Positions 10,003 through 20,078 of a DNA stretch of 64,000 nt are shown in pieces. This stretch comes from Bacteriovoracaceae bacterium (GTDB lineage: Bacteria; Bdellovibrionota; Bacteriovoracia; Bacteriovoracales; Bacteriovoracaceae). The notes beneath the pieces were generated by a model. The model saw only the letters and a list, made by a program, of their open reading frames with translations, searched no databases and had not been told where the DNA came from. The translations under genes were made by a program, and so were the position numbers. The stretch spans positions 1 through 64,000 of the forward strand of contig JAONMX010000003.1 of the NCBI GenBank assembly GCA_028378565.1, written 5' to 3'. The number at the start of each line of letters is the position of its first letter. The stretch's first letter is position 1.

Positions 10003-10662
10003 TTATTGAGAACAATTTGATGTGAAAAGCTCAAAGGATGTGACTAGTTTTTGGTTCTGTATATCAGAAAGTAAAAAATTAACTCTTTCAAAATGACTTC
10101 CATTGTCACGCTGTCCCTCTACTTTTATTTGGTAGTTATTCGACAAATTGAAAGTAAGAACATTCTTTTCAAGGGCCCAATGACCTATGCGGTCGTTAGT
10201 CTCAGTAAGGAGAAGCCTCAGTTTCTGTAAAAAGTGCCCGAAAGCCACTTTAAGCTTTCGATCTCTTTGGATGCCCATAAGTCTTTTTGTAAAACTACCT
10301 GAAAGTTTTACTTTTTCCTTACTGTAGTCAAATTTCAACAGCTCCTCACCTTTCAGTGGAATGTTAATGGCGAGAATCCAATTATTTTCTTTTTTATTTC
10401 TTAAGCTTTCATAACTCACAACATAACGACCTTCAGGAACTGTAATTCTTCCTTTGCCATCACCTGAAAAACAAATTTTTTGAGAAAAGCCTTTAAAGCT
10501 CTTGTTGTCAGATTTTTTAAAATGAGAACATGAAAATAAGGTAACCAGTAGCAGCTGATAGCATACTACTTTCCTGAGGCAGGTAATCTTTTTCCTTCCA
10601 ACCTTTGGTCCACTCTTTCGATGGCCATTGCAACTTCTTGTCTTTGTGTTTCTTCTTTGCAA
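10003..10662 (-). CDS. small lipoprotein of unknown function
   Basis: The coordinates give the longest frame (ATG at 10662). The protein is basic, and a lipoprotein signal LLLVTLFSC ends at Cys45 of that frame. The real start is unclear. An n-region of 33 residues with a dozen basic residues is unlikely, and the ATG would overlap the TPR gene by 97 bp. An ATT at 10587 has AAGGA five bases ahead and would give a normal 20-residue lipoprotein signal (MTCLRKVVCYQ...). The mature part is beta-rich (~170 residues), ending NCSQ. It probably forms an operon with the TPR lipoprotein upstream, and both are envelope proteins. No family recognised. Confidence 0.65.
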   Translation of the reverse strand: MQRRNTKTRSCNGHRKSGPKVGRKKITCLRKVVCYQLLLVTLFSCSHFKKSDNKSFKGFSQKICFSGDGKGRITVPEGRYVVSYESLRNKKENNWILAINIPLKGEELLKFDYSKEKVKLSGSFTKRLMGIQRDRKLKVAFGHFLQKLRLLLTETNDRIGHWALEKNVLTFNLSNNYQIKVEGQRDNGSHFERVNFLLSDIQNQKLVTSFELFTSNCSQ

Positions 10663-12443
10663 TTTGCTAATGCCTTTTCATAATACTTCTTGGCCATTGC
10701 ATATTGCTCTAGAGCCTCATAGACTTGAGCCAAGTGCTTTGTAATGACCACATCAGAACTAACAATCTTAAAAGCTATTTTAACTTCTTTTAATGCTTTT
10801 GAATACTGTCCTGTTTTATAATAATACCACCCCAGACTGTCTCTAATATAACCATCGTTAGGACTAAGTGCTACGGCTTTTTGTATATATATGAAAGCAA
10901 GTTTTAAATCATCTCCAGACTCAAGTAATGAATAGCCGAGAAAGTTTAAAGCATGGGCATTGTCAGGGTCTTGTTCAAGAATCTTTCTGACGATTGCTCT
11001 ACTTTTTTCATAATTTTTTACTCTCTCATATAGCGAGGCTAAATAGTAATTATGACTCAGCTTAAAGTTTTCATCAATTTGAATTCCTTCCATTAGAGAA
11101 ATAGCTTTTTCATAATTTTTAGCACTTTCATAGAAGTGAGCTTGAATTACTGATAGGTCAAACTTCATTGCTTTTAAATTACTTTTATTCTTTTCAATAA
11201 AGGTTATGAACTTCTGAGAAAATTTCTCTTTCTCTTCACCTGAGTTGGCCTCAACTAGCTTTAATAAGATATTCGCAACCTGAACACCTGCTTCTTGAAA
11301 AAGAGAAGACTCTTGATCAATTTTAGAGAAGTACAGAATGGCAACTTCATGCTCATCTGTCTTGTCGTATAATGACCCTAAGTAATAGAGAACTTTGTCA
11401 CTATTAGGTACTGCCGTTAATATTTCTTTAAAAATACCTTTTGCCTCATTATTACGACCAACGTCCGAATACAGAATACCTAGTTTTACCTTTAAATTTA
11501 GATCTGATGGATCTACTGAAACTAATGTTTGTGCATATGGAATAACTTCTTGGTACTGCTGAGCTTGAAAAAGTAAACTCACGACTCTACTTAAAATTGG
11601 ATAATTATCTTCATCTCTTTTAAGAAATTTTTTATATACTTTTAAAGCTCTACTAATTTTCTTTTCGTCTTCGTAAAGCCCACCTAACCCAAGAGCTGCT
11701 TGATAGTAATCAGGCTCTGCTTTAAGTGATGCTCTAAGATAGTTTTTTGCTTTTTGTATTTTGTTTTGTTGGATTGCAATCTTCGCTTTGTAATAGCTAA
11801 AAATTCCTTTTCCTTTAATTCTTTTTTCACATGCATTTAAAAGTGAGTAAGCTTTCTTGTAGTTTTTTTCGATTCCATATGACTTTGATAGAAAAACACA
11901 TGATTCTTCACTTTTAGGATTAGTCTTCAATATTTTTCTATAAACACTTCGAGCTTCTTTTTGGTTTTCAAGAGCAGTATAAACTCCTCCTAAAATTAAT
12001 CCTATTCCTTCATCAGTGTGCTTACTGTTTTTCAAAACTTTCTCTAATGGTTCTTTTGCTTTTTCAAATTGTCCTAATCTGATTAATTCAACTGCGTATT
12101 TTTTCTTTAAATAGAAGTCTTTTGGCTTAAGTGCCATGATATGCTTAAAAAGAAATACTGCTGTATGGTGATCGCCTCTCATTGACGCATCATTTGCTTT
12201 GATAAATAAATCTGTTGCTAGATAGGTAACAGCATCTTCGCCTCTATCTTTTGCCTCTTTAGCGAGATCTGCCATTTGCTGATCGACTTTCTTAATTAAC
12301 TCCATCGGATCTTGCTTAGATTTAGTCTCAACAGAAGTCTTTGAGGCCTTTGCAACTTGCTTTGTTTCTTTCTTCCCTAACTTTGAAGAAGAGCAGGACA
12401 CTAATGTCATGGCTAAAGCTAAAGAAATCAATAATTTACACAT
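10566..12443 (-). CDS. TPR-repeat lipoprotein
   Basis: 625 residues. The lipoprotein signal MCKLLISLALAMTLVSC has Cys at 17. It is followed by a Lys/Ser-rich linker and then about a dozen tetratricopeptide repeats, recognisable by spaced Gly/Ala/Tyr/Ala/Pro positions (for example GQFEKAKEPLEKVLK, GLGGLYEDEKKISRALKVYK, GWYYYKTGQYSKALKEVK). It is probably an envelope scaffold that organises a protein complex, facing the periplasm. The C-terminus overlaps the possible start of the downstream lipoprotein. TPR number and boundaries are estimates. The partner is not identifiable from sequence. Confidence 0.88.
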   Translation of the reverse strand: MCKLLISLALAMTLVSCSSSKLGKKETKQVAKASKTSVETKSKQDPMELIKKVDQQMADLAKEAKDRGEDAVTYLATDLFIKANDASMRGDHHTAVFLFKHIMALKPKDFYLKKKYAVELIRLGQFEKAKEPLEKVLKNSKHTDEGIGLILGGVYTALENQKEARSVYRKILKTNPKSEESCVFLSKSYGIEKNYKKAYSLLNACEKRIKGKGIFSYYKAKIAIQQNKIQKAKNYLRASLKAEPDYYQAALGLGGLYEDEKKISRALKVYKKFLKRDEDNYPILSRVVSLLFQAQQYQEVIPYAQTLVSVDPSDLNLKVKLGILYSDVGRNNEAKGIFKEILTAVPNSDKVLYYLGSLYDKTDEHEVAILYFSKIDQESSLFQEAGVQVANILLKLVEANSGEEKEKFSQKFITFIEKNKSNLKAMKFDLSVIQAHFYESAKNYEKAISLMEGIQIDENFKLSHNYYLASLYERVKNYEKSRAIVRKILEQDPDNAHALNFLGYSLLESGDDLKLAFIYIQKAVALSPNDGYIRDSLGWYYYKTGQYSKALKEVKIAFKIVSSDVVITKHLAQVYEALEQYAMAKKYYEKALANCKEETQRQEVAMAIERVDQRLEGKRLPASGK

Positions 12444-12896
12444 CTACCCATATCCTTTGGAGCGTTTTAAGGCTTTTCGGGGTATTGCTCGTGTTTTATT
12501 AAATTTTTTTATTATATTGATCTTCTGGGAAGTTTTGACCTCTAAATCTCGGCTAATGTGCAGCCCGACAAACGCATAAACTACCGATATTTAAGGTTTT
12601 ATAAAATATTGTCGCACTGTAAGATTTTTTTATGTGCATATTGTTGACAGCGTTAACGCAATACTGTTATTTGTTGTGGGCATCATAAAGCGAAGCAAGG
12701 CATTATGAATCAGACTGTTGCAAAACGTTAACTATCTGATTTCACTTAGGCTGATAAATCGAAATTATTGTAATTTCATGCTTTTGTTGAAAAATGTTAC
12801 ACAATGTATTAAAAACTGCGAAAAGTTTGATACAAAAACGCAGCGTTAAAAATTTGAGGTGAATAGCTTCACACAAATAAAATAGGGGAATTGAAG
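12444..12896. other. 453-bp non-coding region with divergent promoters and GTTAAC-type repeats
   Basis: This is the longest gene-free stretch, between the TPR lipoprotein (minus) and the phaR-like gene (plus). It holds a perfect -35-like TTGACA (12644-12649) without a convincing -10 at 17 bp, a 10-bp perfect palindrome immediately after it, a second GTTAAC-containing site near 12725 and a half-site near 12843. Several T-runs are present. I see no tRNA, no terminator with a T-tract and no conserved RNA that I recognise. Confidence 0.6.
12650..12659. promoter_or_regulatory. palindrome GCGTTAACGC, candidate operator
   Basis: Perfect 10-bp palindrome abutting a TTGACA -35-like element, where a repressor would overlap a promoter spacer. 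Related sequences are at about 12724 (AACGTTAACT) and 12842 (AGCGTTAAAA). The downstream gene encodes a PhaR-type DNA-binding protein, so autoregulation is possible but not shown. Confidence 0.35.
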
Positions 12897-13292
12897 ATGA
12901 ACGACGTAAGAATCATTAAGCGCTATCAGAACAGAAAGCTTTATGACACTCACCAAAGTTGTTATGTAACTTTGGAAGAGATCGCACAAATTATCAGAGA
13001 AGGTAATGAGATCCAAGTGATTGACAACAAAACTAAGAATGACATCACTTACACTACTCAGATTCAACTTCTTTTTGATCAGGAAAAAAAGTCTACTAGA
13101 GCTGGTGACACTGAATTACTTAAAAGAGTTATTCGTGCAACAGAAGGTACTTTCACTGGTTACATTAGAGGTCTAGAAGGTACTACAGCACCTGAGCTTA
13201 AAGAAGAAAAGCCAGCTGCAACTGAAGAGTTCAAGCCATTTTTAAACAATGACATGAACACTACTGTTGAAACTACAAACACTTTAAACTAA
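12897..13292 (+). CDS. phaR: PhaR-like polyhydroxyalkanoate synthesis regulator
   Basis: 131 residues. The N-terminal ~65 residues match the PHB/PHA accumulation regulator DNA-binding domain: IIKRYQNRKLYDT, then CYVTLEEIAQIIREG and IQVIDNKTKNDIT. In other bacteria PhaR senses polyhydroxybutyrate and represses phasin and its own gene. The C-terminal half is acidic and low complexity (APELKEEKPAATEEF), shorter than in classical PhaR (~180-190). The start at 12897 is preferred because AGGGGA sits 7 bases before that ATG; the TTG six bases earlier would touch the Shine-Dalgarno. No PHA synthase or phasin gene lies in the window, so the regulated genes are unknown. Confidence 0.85.
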   Translation: MNDVRIIKRYQNRKLYDTHQSCYVTLEEIAQIIREGNEIQVIDNKTKNDITYTTQIQLLFDQEKKSTRAGDTELLKRVIRATEGTFTGYIRGLEGTTAPELKEEKPAATEEFKPFLNNDMNTTVETTNTLN

Positions 13293-13333
13293 TATAGTTA
13301 AAAGGTTGTTAACTGTTTCAAGAGTAAATCTTC

Positions 13334-13999
13334 ATGATTAAAATTATTCTAAAGAATATAATGAAACTGGGACTGGTTATTTTAATAACTGGTTCCAGTT
13401 TTTCATTTTTACACGCAAAAGAGTCTATCAAGGCCCTTACCTCTAAGAAAAAAGCACAGGAAACAAAACCTGAAGCTTCTGCACCAGAGGCAAGGATCCC
13501 AAATGCTTTAAAACTTCATTCAGTAGGTGTTGGTGTTGGACAAACATTTGTTCATGGTGACTTTGATAACTACGGTGAAGATAAAATTACAGCAGATATC
13601 ATCTATACCTACAGTGCTAGTCACTCTTTTGATTTCATGGCCAACTTTCATTACTCAAAACATGAGTTTAGACAAACATACTCACTAATAAGAGGTCTTG
13701 CTCTTGGTATAAAAGCAAAAATATTTAATTTTGATAGTTTTTCACCATATGTTGTTGGTGGATTTGGGTTTTACTCTCCTCGAATTAAGAGACCAGTTAG
13801 CGGAGTCGTTAGAGAGTCTGAAACTAAAGTCGTTTTTGGAGATCATTTAGGATTAGGTGCCGAGTTACGATTAAACAGAATGTTTACAACTGGCGTCTTG
13901 ATTCATTATCATAATCCATTCGACGTTAAGCAAGAAGTAGGTTCAGAAGTTGAAGGATCATATTTCAAATTACTCATTACAGTACTTTATTCCTTCTAA
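13334..13999 (+). CDS. outer-membrane beta-barrel-like protein
   Basis: 221 residues. The N-terminal signal peptide ends near SFLHA. A Lys/Glu/Pro-rich linker follows, then repeated amphipathic beta strands with alternating aromatic residues (HSVGVGVGQTFVHGDF, SFDFMANFHYSKHEF, YVVGGFGFYSPRI) and a terminal strand KLLITVLYSF ending in Phe, the usual outer-membrane assembly signal. The size suits an 8-stranded OmpA/OmpW-type barrel. Its 3' end overlaps the proposed TTG start of the next gene by 50 bp. Function is unknown: a small porin, adhesin or structural barrel are all possible. Confidence 0.8.
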   Translation: MIKIILKNIMKLGLVILITGSSFSFLHAKESIKALTSKKKAQETKPEASAPEARIPNALKLHSVGVGVGQTFVHGDFDNYGEDKITADIIYTYSASHSFDFMANFHYSKHEFRQTYSLIRGLALGIKAKIFNFDSFSPYVVGGFGFYSPRIKRPVSGVVRESETKVVFGDHLGLGAELRLNRMFTTGVLIHYHNPFDVKQEVGSEVEGSYFKLLITVLYSF

Positions 14000-14810
14000 T
14001 CCCTTAGCTAGGTTAATTGTAGTTACTGGAAAAGGTGGAGTTGGTAAAACTTCATTCTCCATAGCACTTACAAAAGTATTAAATGAAAAAGGTTTTAAAG
14101 CTGTTTATAACAACTTCGATCAAGCTATAAACACTGATCTCATTAATAAAGTTGGTGTTGAACATTTTCAGCTCGAACTTATCGAAAGTGCACGTCTTTA
14201 TATTGCAAAAAAATTAGGAAGCGAAATTGTTGCGACTTGGATTTTAAAAACTCCATTTTTTAAAGCACTCTTTAATATGTTGCCAGGTTTAAATCAAATG
14301 ATTCTTCTGGGACACCTTGTGAATATGCTAGAAGAAGATCCAGAACTTACAATTGTCATGGACTCCCCTTCTTCAGGTCACGCTTTGACTATGTTTGAAG
14401 CCTCACATAATTTTAGAGAGATCTTTAGTGCCGGTAAGATTGTTGAAGATATCGATAGGCTTCACAATTTTATATACAAACCTGGGGCACTGAAAACAAT
14501 TCTCCTAACACTACCTACAGAAATGTCTCTTCAGGAGTCTATTGAATTAGATCAAAGTCTTAAAGAACGAAATATTCATGATAATCAAGTAGTTTTAAAT
14601 GACTGCTATGGCCTGAATGAAGAAGTATTAAATACCAAAGAGACTTTACCTGATTTTTTAAAAACAAAAATTGAACTTGAAGAGAGAGTTTTTAATTCAT
14701 CAAAAGATAGGCTTAGCTTTGTGCTTTCTCATCATCCAAGCATTAGTGCCTATGATGTTATTGAGAATATGATCAAGGAACTTACAAAGAATGGAGTTTC
14801 TGATGATTAA
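13950..14810 (+). CDS. ArsA/Get3-family ATPase, first of a pair
   Basis: 286 residues from a TTG at 13950; no ATG lies upstream of the P-loop, and the gene starts inside the barrel gene, so coupling is likely. The deviant Walker A GKGGVGKT (27-34) includes the signature lysine K28 that reaches across a dimer. Switch II reads MDSPSSGHALTMFEAS, but the switch I 'DPA' box is missing (FDQAINTDL instead). ArsA/Get3 proteins are dimeric ATPases that move anions or hydrophobic clients. The adjacent gene is a second, differently degenerate copy, so the two probably form a heterodimer. The client is unknown; no arsenic resistance genes are nearby. Confidence 0.82.
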   Translation: MKDHISNYSLQYFIPSNPLARLIVVTGKGGVGKTSFSIALTKVLNEKGFKAVYNNFDQAINTDLINKVGVEHFQLELIESARLYIAKKLGSEIVATWILKTPFFKALFNMLPGLNQMILLGHLVNMLEEDPELTIVMDSPSSGHALTMFEASHNFREIFSAGKIVEDIDRLHNFIYKPGALKTILLTLPTEMSLQESIELDQSLKERNIHDNQVVLNDCYGLNEEVLNTKETLPDFLKTKIELEERVFNSSKDRLSFVLSHHPSISAYDVIENMIKELTKNGVSDD

Positions 14811-15846
14811 TAAGCCTATTGAATTATTTTGTGGAACAGGAGGAGTTGGAAAGACAACTCTTGCAACCTCAAGGGCCTTATACTTGGCTTCTCTTGGTAA
14901 AAAAGTTCTTCTTATCACTATTGATCCAGCAAAGAGATTGAAACAAATTCTTGGAATGAGTGACGATGATTCCGGTGATGTTATTAAAATAAGTCCCGAA
15001 ACATTTGATGATTTCAACTGTTCTTTTGATGCTCTCTTAATGAACCCTTCTTCAACCATTCAAAAAATGGGGAAAGCTAATAATACTTTCAAAGAACTGG
15101 ATAATCGAATTGTTAAAGTTCTTACGAAGCCTTATGGCGGAATGAATGAAATTATGGCCATTGTTGAGGTTCAGTATCAACTCAAAAGTGGTGTTTACGA
15201 TACAATCATCTTAGACACACCCCCTGGAAAACATTTCATTGATTTTCTAGCGGGTTCCCAAAAAATAAAGCATTTTTTTGATAAGTCATTTGTAGAAATA
15301 TTCAAATACCTAGGTAAAAGTTTTGGTCCTAAGGATGGATCAGAGAAGAAAAGCTTTATTGGTAAAATTGTAAAATCTGGAGTTAATAAACTTCTCTCTT
15401 ACCTAGAAAAAGTAACGGGAAAGAACTTTGTTGAAGAATTCATTGATGCCGTTATTGGTCTCTATAAGAATAAAGACAGCTTTCTTATGGCCCTAGACTT
15501 CCAAGAAGACCTTAAAAAAGAAGCGTTTTCCAACTGGTTTCTTGTCACTTCAGTTGAGCAACACAAGATAGAAGAAGCCAGTGACTTGCAGGCTCAAGCT
15601 CAAGGGTTTATGCACTTAGATAGCTTTCTAGCTATAAACAAATGTCTTGGACCCTATATTGAAAAATGGGAAGAGGAAATGCCAAACAGTGACATGACAC
15701 ACCTCAGAAACACTATGCGAGATAGAGAAAATAAGTTAAAAGAGTTTGCAGGAAAAGGTTATCAAAAAGTACTACCATTTCCTGAGGTATTTCACCCAGC
15801 TCCAGCTAATCATGTCTCTGAACTTGCTAAATCCTGGAGCGAATAA
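14803..15846 (+). CDS. ArsA/Get3-family ATPase, second of a pair
   Basis: 347 residues from the ATG at 14803 (TGGAG about 6 bases upstream; the ATG at 14791 is less well spaced). The P-loop is GTGGVGKTT (11-19): the signature lysine is replaced by Thr12, whereas switch I (IDPAKRLKQIL) and switch II (LDTPPGKHFIDFL) are well kept, the reverse of its partner. A Gly/Lys-rich insert and helices around 165-230 could form a client-binding lobe. The start lies inside the last codons of the first copy, so the two should be made in equal amounts. Probably cytoplasmic. Confidence 0.82.
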   Translation: MINKPIELFCGTGGVGKTTLATSRALYLASLGKKVLLITIDPAKRLKQILGMSDDDSGDVIKISPETFDDFNCSFDALLMNPSSTIQKMGKANNTFKELDNRIVKVLTKPYGGMNEIMAIVEVQYQLKSGVYDTIILDTPPGKHFIDFLAGSQKIKHFFDKSFVEIFKYLGKSFGPKDGSEKKSFIGKIVKSGVNKLLSYLEKVTGKNFVEEFIDAVIGLYKNKDSFLMALDFQEDLKKEAFSNWFLVTSVEQHKIEEASDLQAQAQGFMHLDSFLAINKCLGPYIEKWEEEMPNSDMTHLRNTMRDRENKLKEFAGKGYQKVLPFPEVFHPAPANHVSELAKSWSE

Positions 15847-15861
15847 AATCCAGGAGGACCC

Positions 15862-17091
15862 ATGTCCTACGATATAGATTCAAAAGAATCGTTAGAAAGC
15901 TTTATCACCAATAACTGGAATAAAGTTAATCAATATATAGATGAGCAAAGTAAAAACTTACCTATTCCGTTTTATACATCTGTAGATATAAGAGAAAGCA
16001 AAGATAAGTTTGCACCTGTTGATAATAATATTTATCCTGCCGGATTTAATAATCTTTGCCAGCTGGATCTCGATGCTTCAGGAAAGCAATTCAGAGAAAC
16101 TATTAATACATTTGGAAATGATATTGAAAAAATTGGAATCATTCCTGAATCAAATACCAAAAATTTATTTTATCTAGATCACCTGGCTTTTTTATCAAAG
16201 GCATTGATGGATGAAGGATATGAAGTAACATTTCTAAGCTTTGACGAAAATCTTTTTGAAACATCAAATGAAGTGATTTTACTCTCACAATCAAAATTTG
16301 AAATTAAAATACATAAAGCTGTTATTAACGATAATATTTTATTTGCAGGTGAGACTCAGCTCGACTTTGCGATTCTTAACAATGACCAAAGTAATCCGAT
16401 TAAGATCGACTGGAAGACAATTAAAACTCCCATTGCTCCTTCTCCATCTCTAGGTTGGTTTAAAAGACAAAAGAACGAGCATTTCCAAGAATATAAAACG
16501 GTAGCAAATCAGTTTGCTGAAGAATTCTCTATTGATCCTTGCCTCCTACAAGCATTGTTTCTAACGAGGGAAGGAATAGATTTTTCAACAAAAGAAGGTC
16601 TCGAAGAATTGGGAAATACTGTTGATGAACTACTCGCAAAGATAAAAACGTCTGAAGATGATCATCGAAAAGTTTTCGTAAAAGCCTCTCAAGGAACTTA
16701 TGGGATGGGAATTTCAGTCGTGAGTTCAGGCGAAGAGATCGTTTCTATGAACAGAAAGAATAGAGACAAAATGAATATTGGAAAAAATAAAATTAAATTC
16801 ACTTCGCTTTTAGTTCAAGAAGGTGTGGACTCAATTTTAAGATATGACGATATGGCCGCGGAAATCACGATTTATCTCGCGGGTGGAAAGCCAATTGGTG
16901 GCTTTGTTAGAGCAAATGAATCTAGAGCAGCTAATGAAAATTTAAATAGTCGTGGAATGGTTTTTCGAAAGTACTGTATCAGTGAAATTAGAGAAAAGAA
17001 TGATTTTCAATCTAAGGAAGCTGTCTATTCAATCATTGCAAGACTATCCACGGTAGCTGCAGCAAAAGAATCAATAAAATTAAATCAATAA
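15862..17091 (+). CDS. gshA: glutamate-cysteine ligase, GshA type (PF08886-like)
   Basis: 409 residues. It catalyses ATP-dependent joining of glutamate and cysteine, the first step of glutathione synthesis. It resembles the proteobacterial GshA family unrelated to E. coli GshA: the diagnostic YTSVDIRESKDKFAPVDNNI and YPAGFNNL segment is at about 39-65, and the phosphate/nucleotide-binding region VFVKASQGTYGMGI is at about 270-283. Late conserved residues include GGFVRANES. AGGAGG precedes the ATG by 4 bases. It is followed 13 bp later by cystathionine beta-synthase, which fits cysteine supply. No glutathione synthetase (gshB) is in the window. Confidence 0.85.
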   Translation: MSYDIDSKESLESFITNNWNKVNQYIDEQSKNLPIPFYTSVDIRESKDKFAPVDNNIYPAGFNNLCQLDLDASGKQFRETINTFGNDIEKIGIIPESNTKNLFYLDHLAFLSKALMDEGYEVTFLSFDENLFETSNEVILLSQSKFEIKIHKAVINDNILFAGETQLDFAILNNDQSNPIKIDWKTIKTPIAPSPSLGWFKRQKNEHFQEYKTVANQFAEEFSIDPCLLQALFLTREGIDFSTKEGLEELGNTVDELLAKIKTSEDDHRKVFVKASQGTYGMGISVVSSGEEIVSMNRKNRDKMNIGKNKIKFTSLLVQEGVDSILRYDDMAAEITIYLAGGKPIGGFVRANESRAANENLNSRGMVFRKYCISEIREKNDFQSKEAVYSIIARLSTVAAAKESIKLNQ

Positions 17092-17104
17092 TTGGGAGTT
17101 ATAA

Positions 17105-18493
17105 ATGGAATTAATGAAAGGATCACAGCCAAATGTTTTAAAAGCAATCGGAGGAACTCCAATTGTGAAACTCAACCATATTGGAAGTGATATTGAATCA
17201 GATATATATGTAAAGCTAGAGTTTATGAATCCTGGTGGTTCTATTAAAGATAGAATTGGTGCGTACATGCTCGACGAGGCCATTAAAGATGGAACATTAA
17301 AGCCAGGCGGAACAATTATTGAAGGAACTTCAGGAAATACAGGTGTTGGACTTGCCATGTGGGCAGCTGTTCATGGTTATAAATGTATTTTTGTTCTTGC
17401 AGATAAACAATCACAGGAAAAAATTGATAACCTAAGAGCATTTGGTGCAAAAGTTGTAGTCTGTCCTACAAATGTTGAACCTGATGACCCTCGTTCATAC
17501 TATAGTGTTTCGAAAAACTTAGCCGAGACTATTCCAAATAGTTTCTATGTTAATCAATACGATAATCTTCACAACAGAAACACTCACTATAATTGGACTG
17601 CTCCAGAATTGTTTGAGCAGACAAAAGGTGACTTCGATACCTTTATGGCCACAGTTGGAACTGGTGGAACAATCTCTGGTTTTGGAAAATACTTAAAAGA
17701 AAAAATGCCTCAGGTTAAAATCATTGGTATTGATTGTGTAGGTTCGATTGTTGCTCACTATGCAAGAACTGGTGAATACTGTGAAGCTAAGTCTTATGTT
17801 TTAGAAGGTGTTGGAGAAGACTTTATTCCTGAAAATTATGACTTTGATGTCATTGATGATTGGGAAATTATTGGAGATAAAGAATCATTTTTAATGACAA
17901 GACGACTTTTAAAAGAAGAAGGTATATACGCTGGCGGTAGTGCTGGTGCTGCTATTGTGGGGGCCCTAAACTACGCAAGAAAACTAGAGAAGCCTGAAAA
18001 GATTGTTGTTGTCCTTCATGATTCTGGAAATCGTTATGCTTCTAAAATATATAATGACGACTGGATGAGTGACAATGGTTACCTTGATAGTAGTTTTGAT
18101 GTTCAAATTAAAGACGTGCTTGCAAAGCTTGGAAAGAGTTCTGATGTCTTAACAATAACTGATACGGCATCAATCGGAGAAGCTCTTGAACTAATGATTG
18201 AGAAAGGAATTTCTCAACTTCCAGTTCTAACAACAAAAGGTGCTTTAAAAGGTTTGGTTACAGAAACAAAACTATTAAGACCTGTTCTTATGGGTGAATT
18301 TAGTAAGAGCGATAGTATTTCTTTGGCCTTCGATAATAAGTTTAAAACTGTCGATACAAACGAACTTCTTTCAAACGTTGCAGACGCTCTCTTACAAAAA
18401 GAAGTTGCCCTTGTTACAAAAGATGGAAAGGTGGTAGACATCCTTACTGATATCGATGTTCTAAAATATATCAGTGAAACTAGAACTTATTAA
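17105..18493 (+). CDS. cbs: cystathionine beta-synthase with C-terminal CBS pair
   Basis: 462 residues. PLP enzyme that condenses serine and homocysteine to cystathionine. The PLP lysine is K48 in NPGGSIKDR, the substrate loop is TSGNTGVGLA (~76-85), and the phosphate cup is VGTGGTISGFG (~184). GGSAGAAIV follows at about 280. Two CBS modules fill residues ~335-462 (TDTASIGEALELMIEKGISQLPVL... and LLSNVADALLQKEV...), the regulatory part absent from plain cysteine synthases. GGGAG precedes the ATG. It lies between gshA and a broken cystathionine lyase/synthase gene, forming a transsulfuration-glutathione cluster. Confidence 0.92.
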   Translation: MELMKGSQPNVLKAIGGTPIVKLNHIGSDIESDIYVKLEFMNPGGSIKDRIGAYMLDEAIKDGTLKPGGTIIEGTSGNTGVGLAMWAAVHGYKCIFVLADKQSQEKIDNLRAFGAKVVVCPTNVEPDDPRSYYSVSKNLAETIPNSFYVNQYDNLHNRNTHYNWTAPELFEQTKGDFDTFMATVGTGGTISGFGKYLKEKMPQVKIIGIDCVGSIVAHYARTGEYCEAKSYVLEGVGEDFIPENYDFDVIDDWEIIGDKESFLMTRRLLKEEGIYAGGSAGAAIVGALNYARKLEKPEKIVVVLHDSGNRYASKIYNDDWMSDNGYLDSSFDVQIKDVLAKLGKSSDVLTITDTASIGEALELMIEKGISQLPVLTTKGALKGLVTETKLLRPVLMGEFSKSDSISLAFDNKFKTVDTNELLSNVADALLQKEVALVTKDGKVVDILTDIDVLKYISETRTY

Positions 18494-18504
18494 GTACTAT
18501 TGCT

Positions 18505-20058
<1,554 letters not shown>

Positions 20059-20078
<20 letters not shown>

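Noticed and set aside
12600..12720. Small RNA or riboswitch in the long intergenic region
   Set aside because: No stable conserved fold or T-tract terminator could be recognised by eye; left as non-coding with possible operators.
13950..15846. Arsenic-resistance operon
   Set aside because: ArsA-like folds are also used for other clients; no arsB, arsC or arsR lies nearby.
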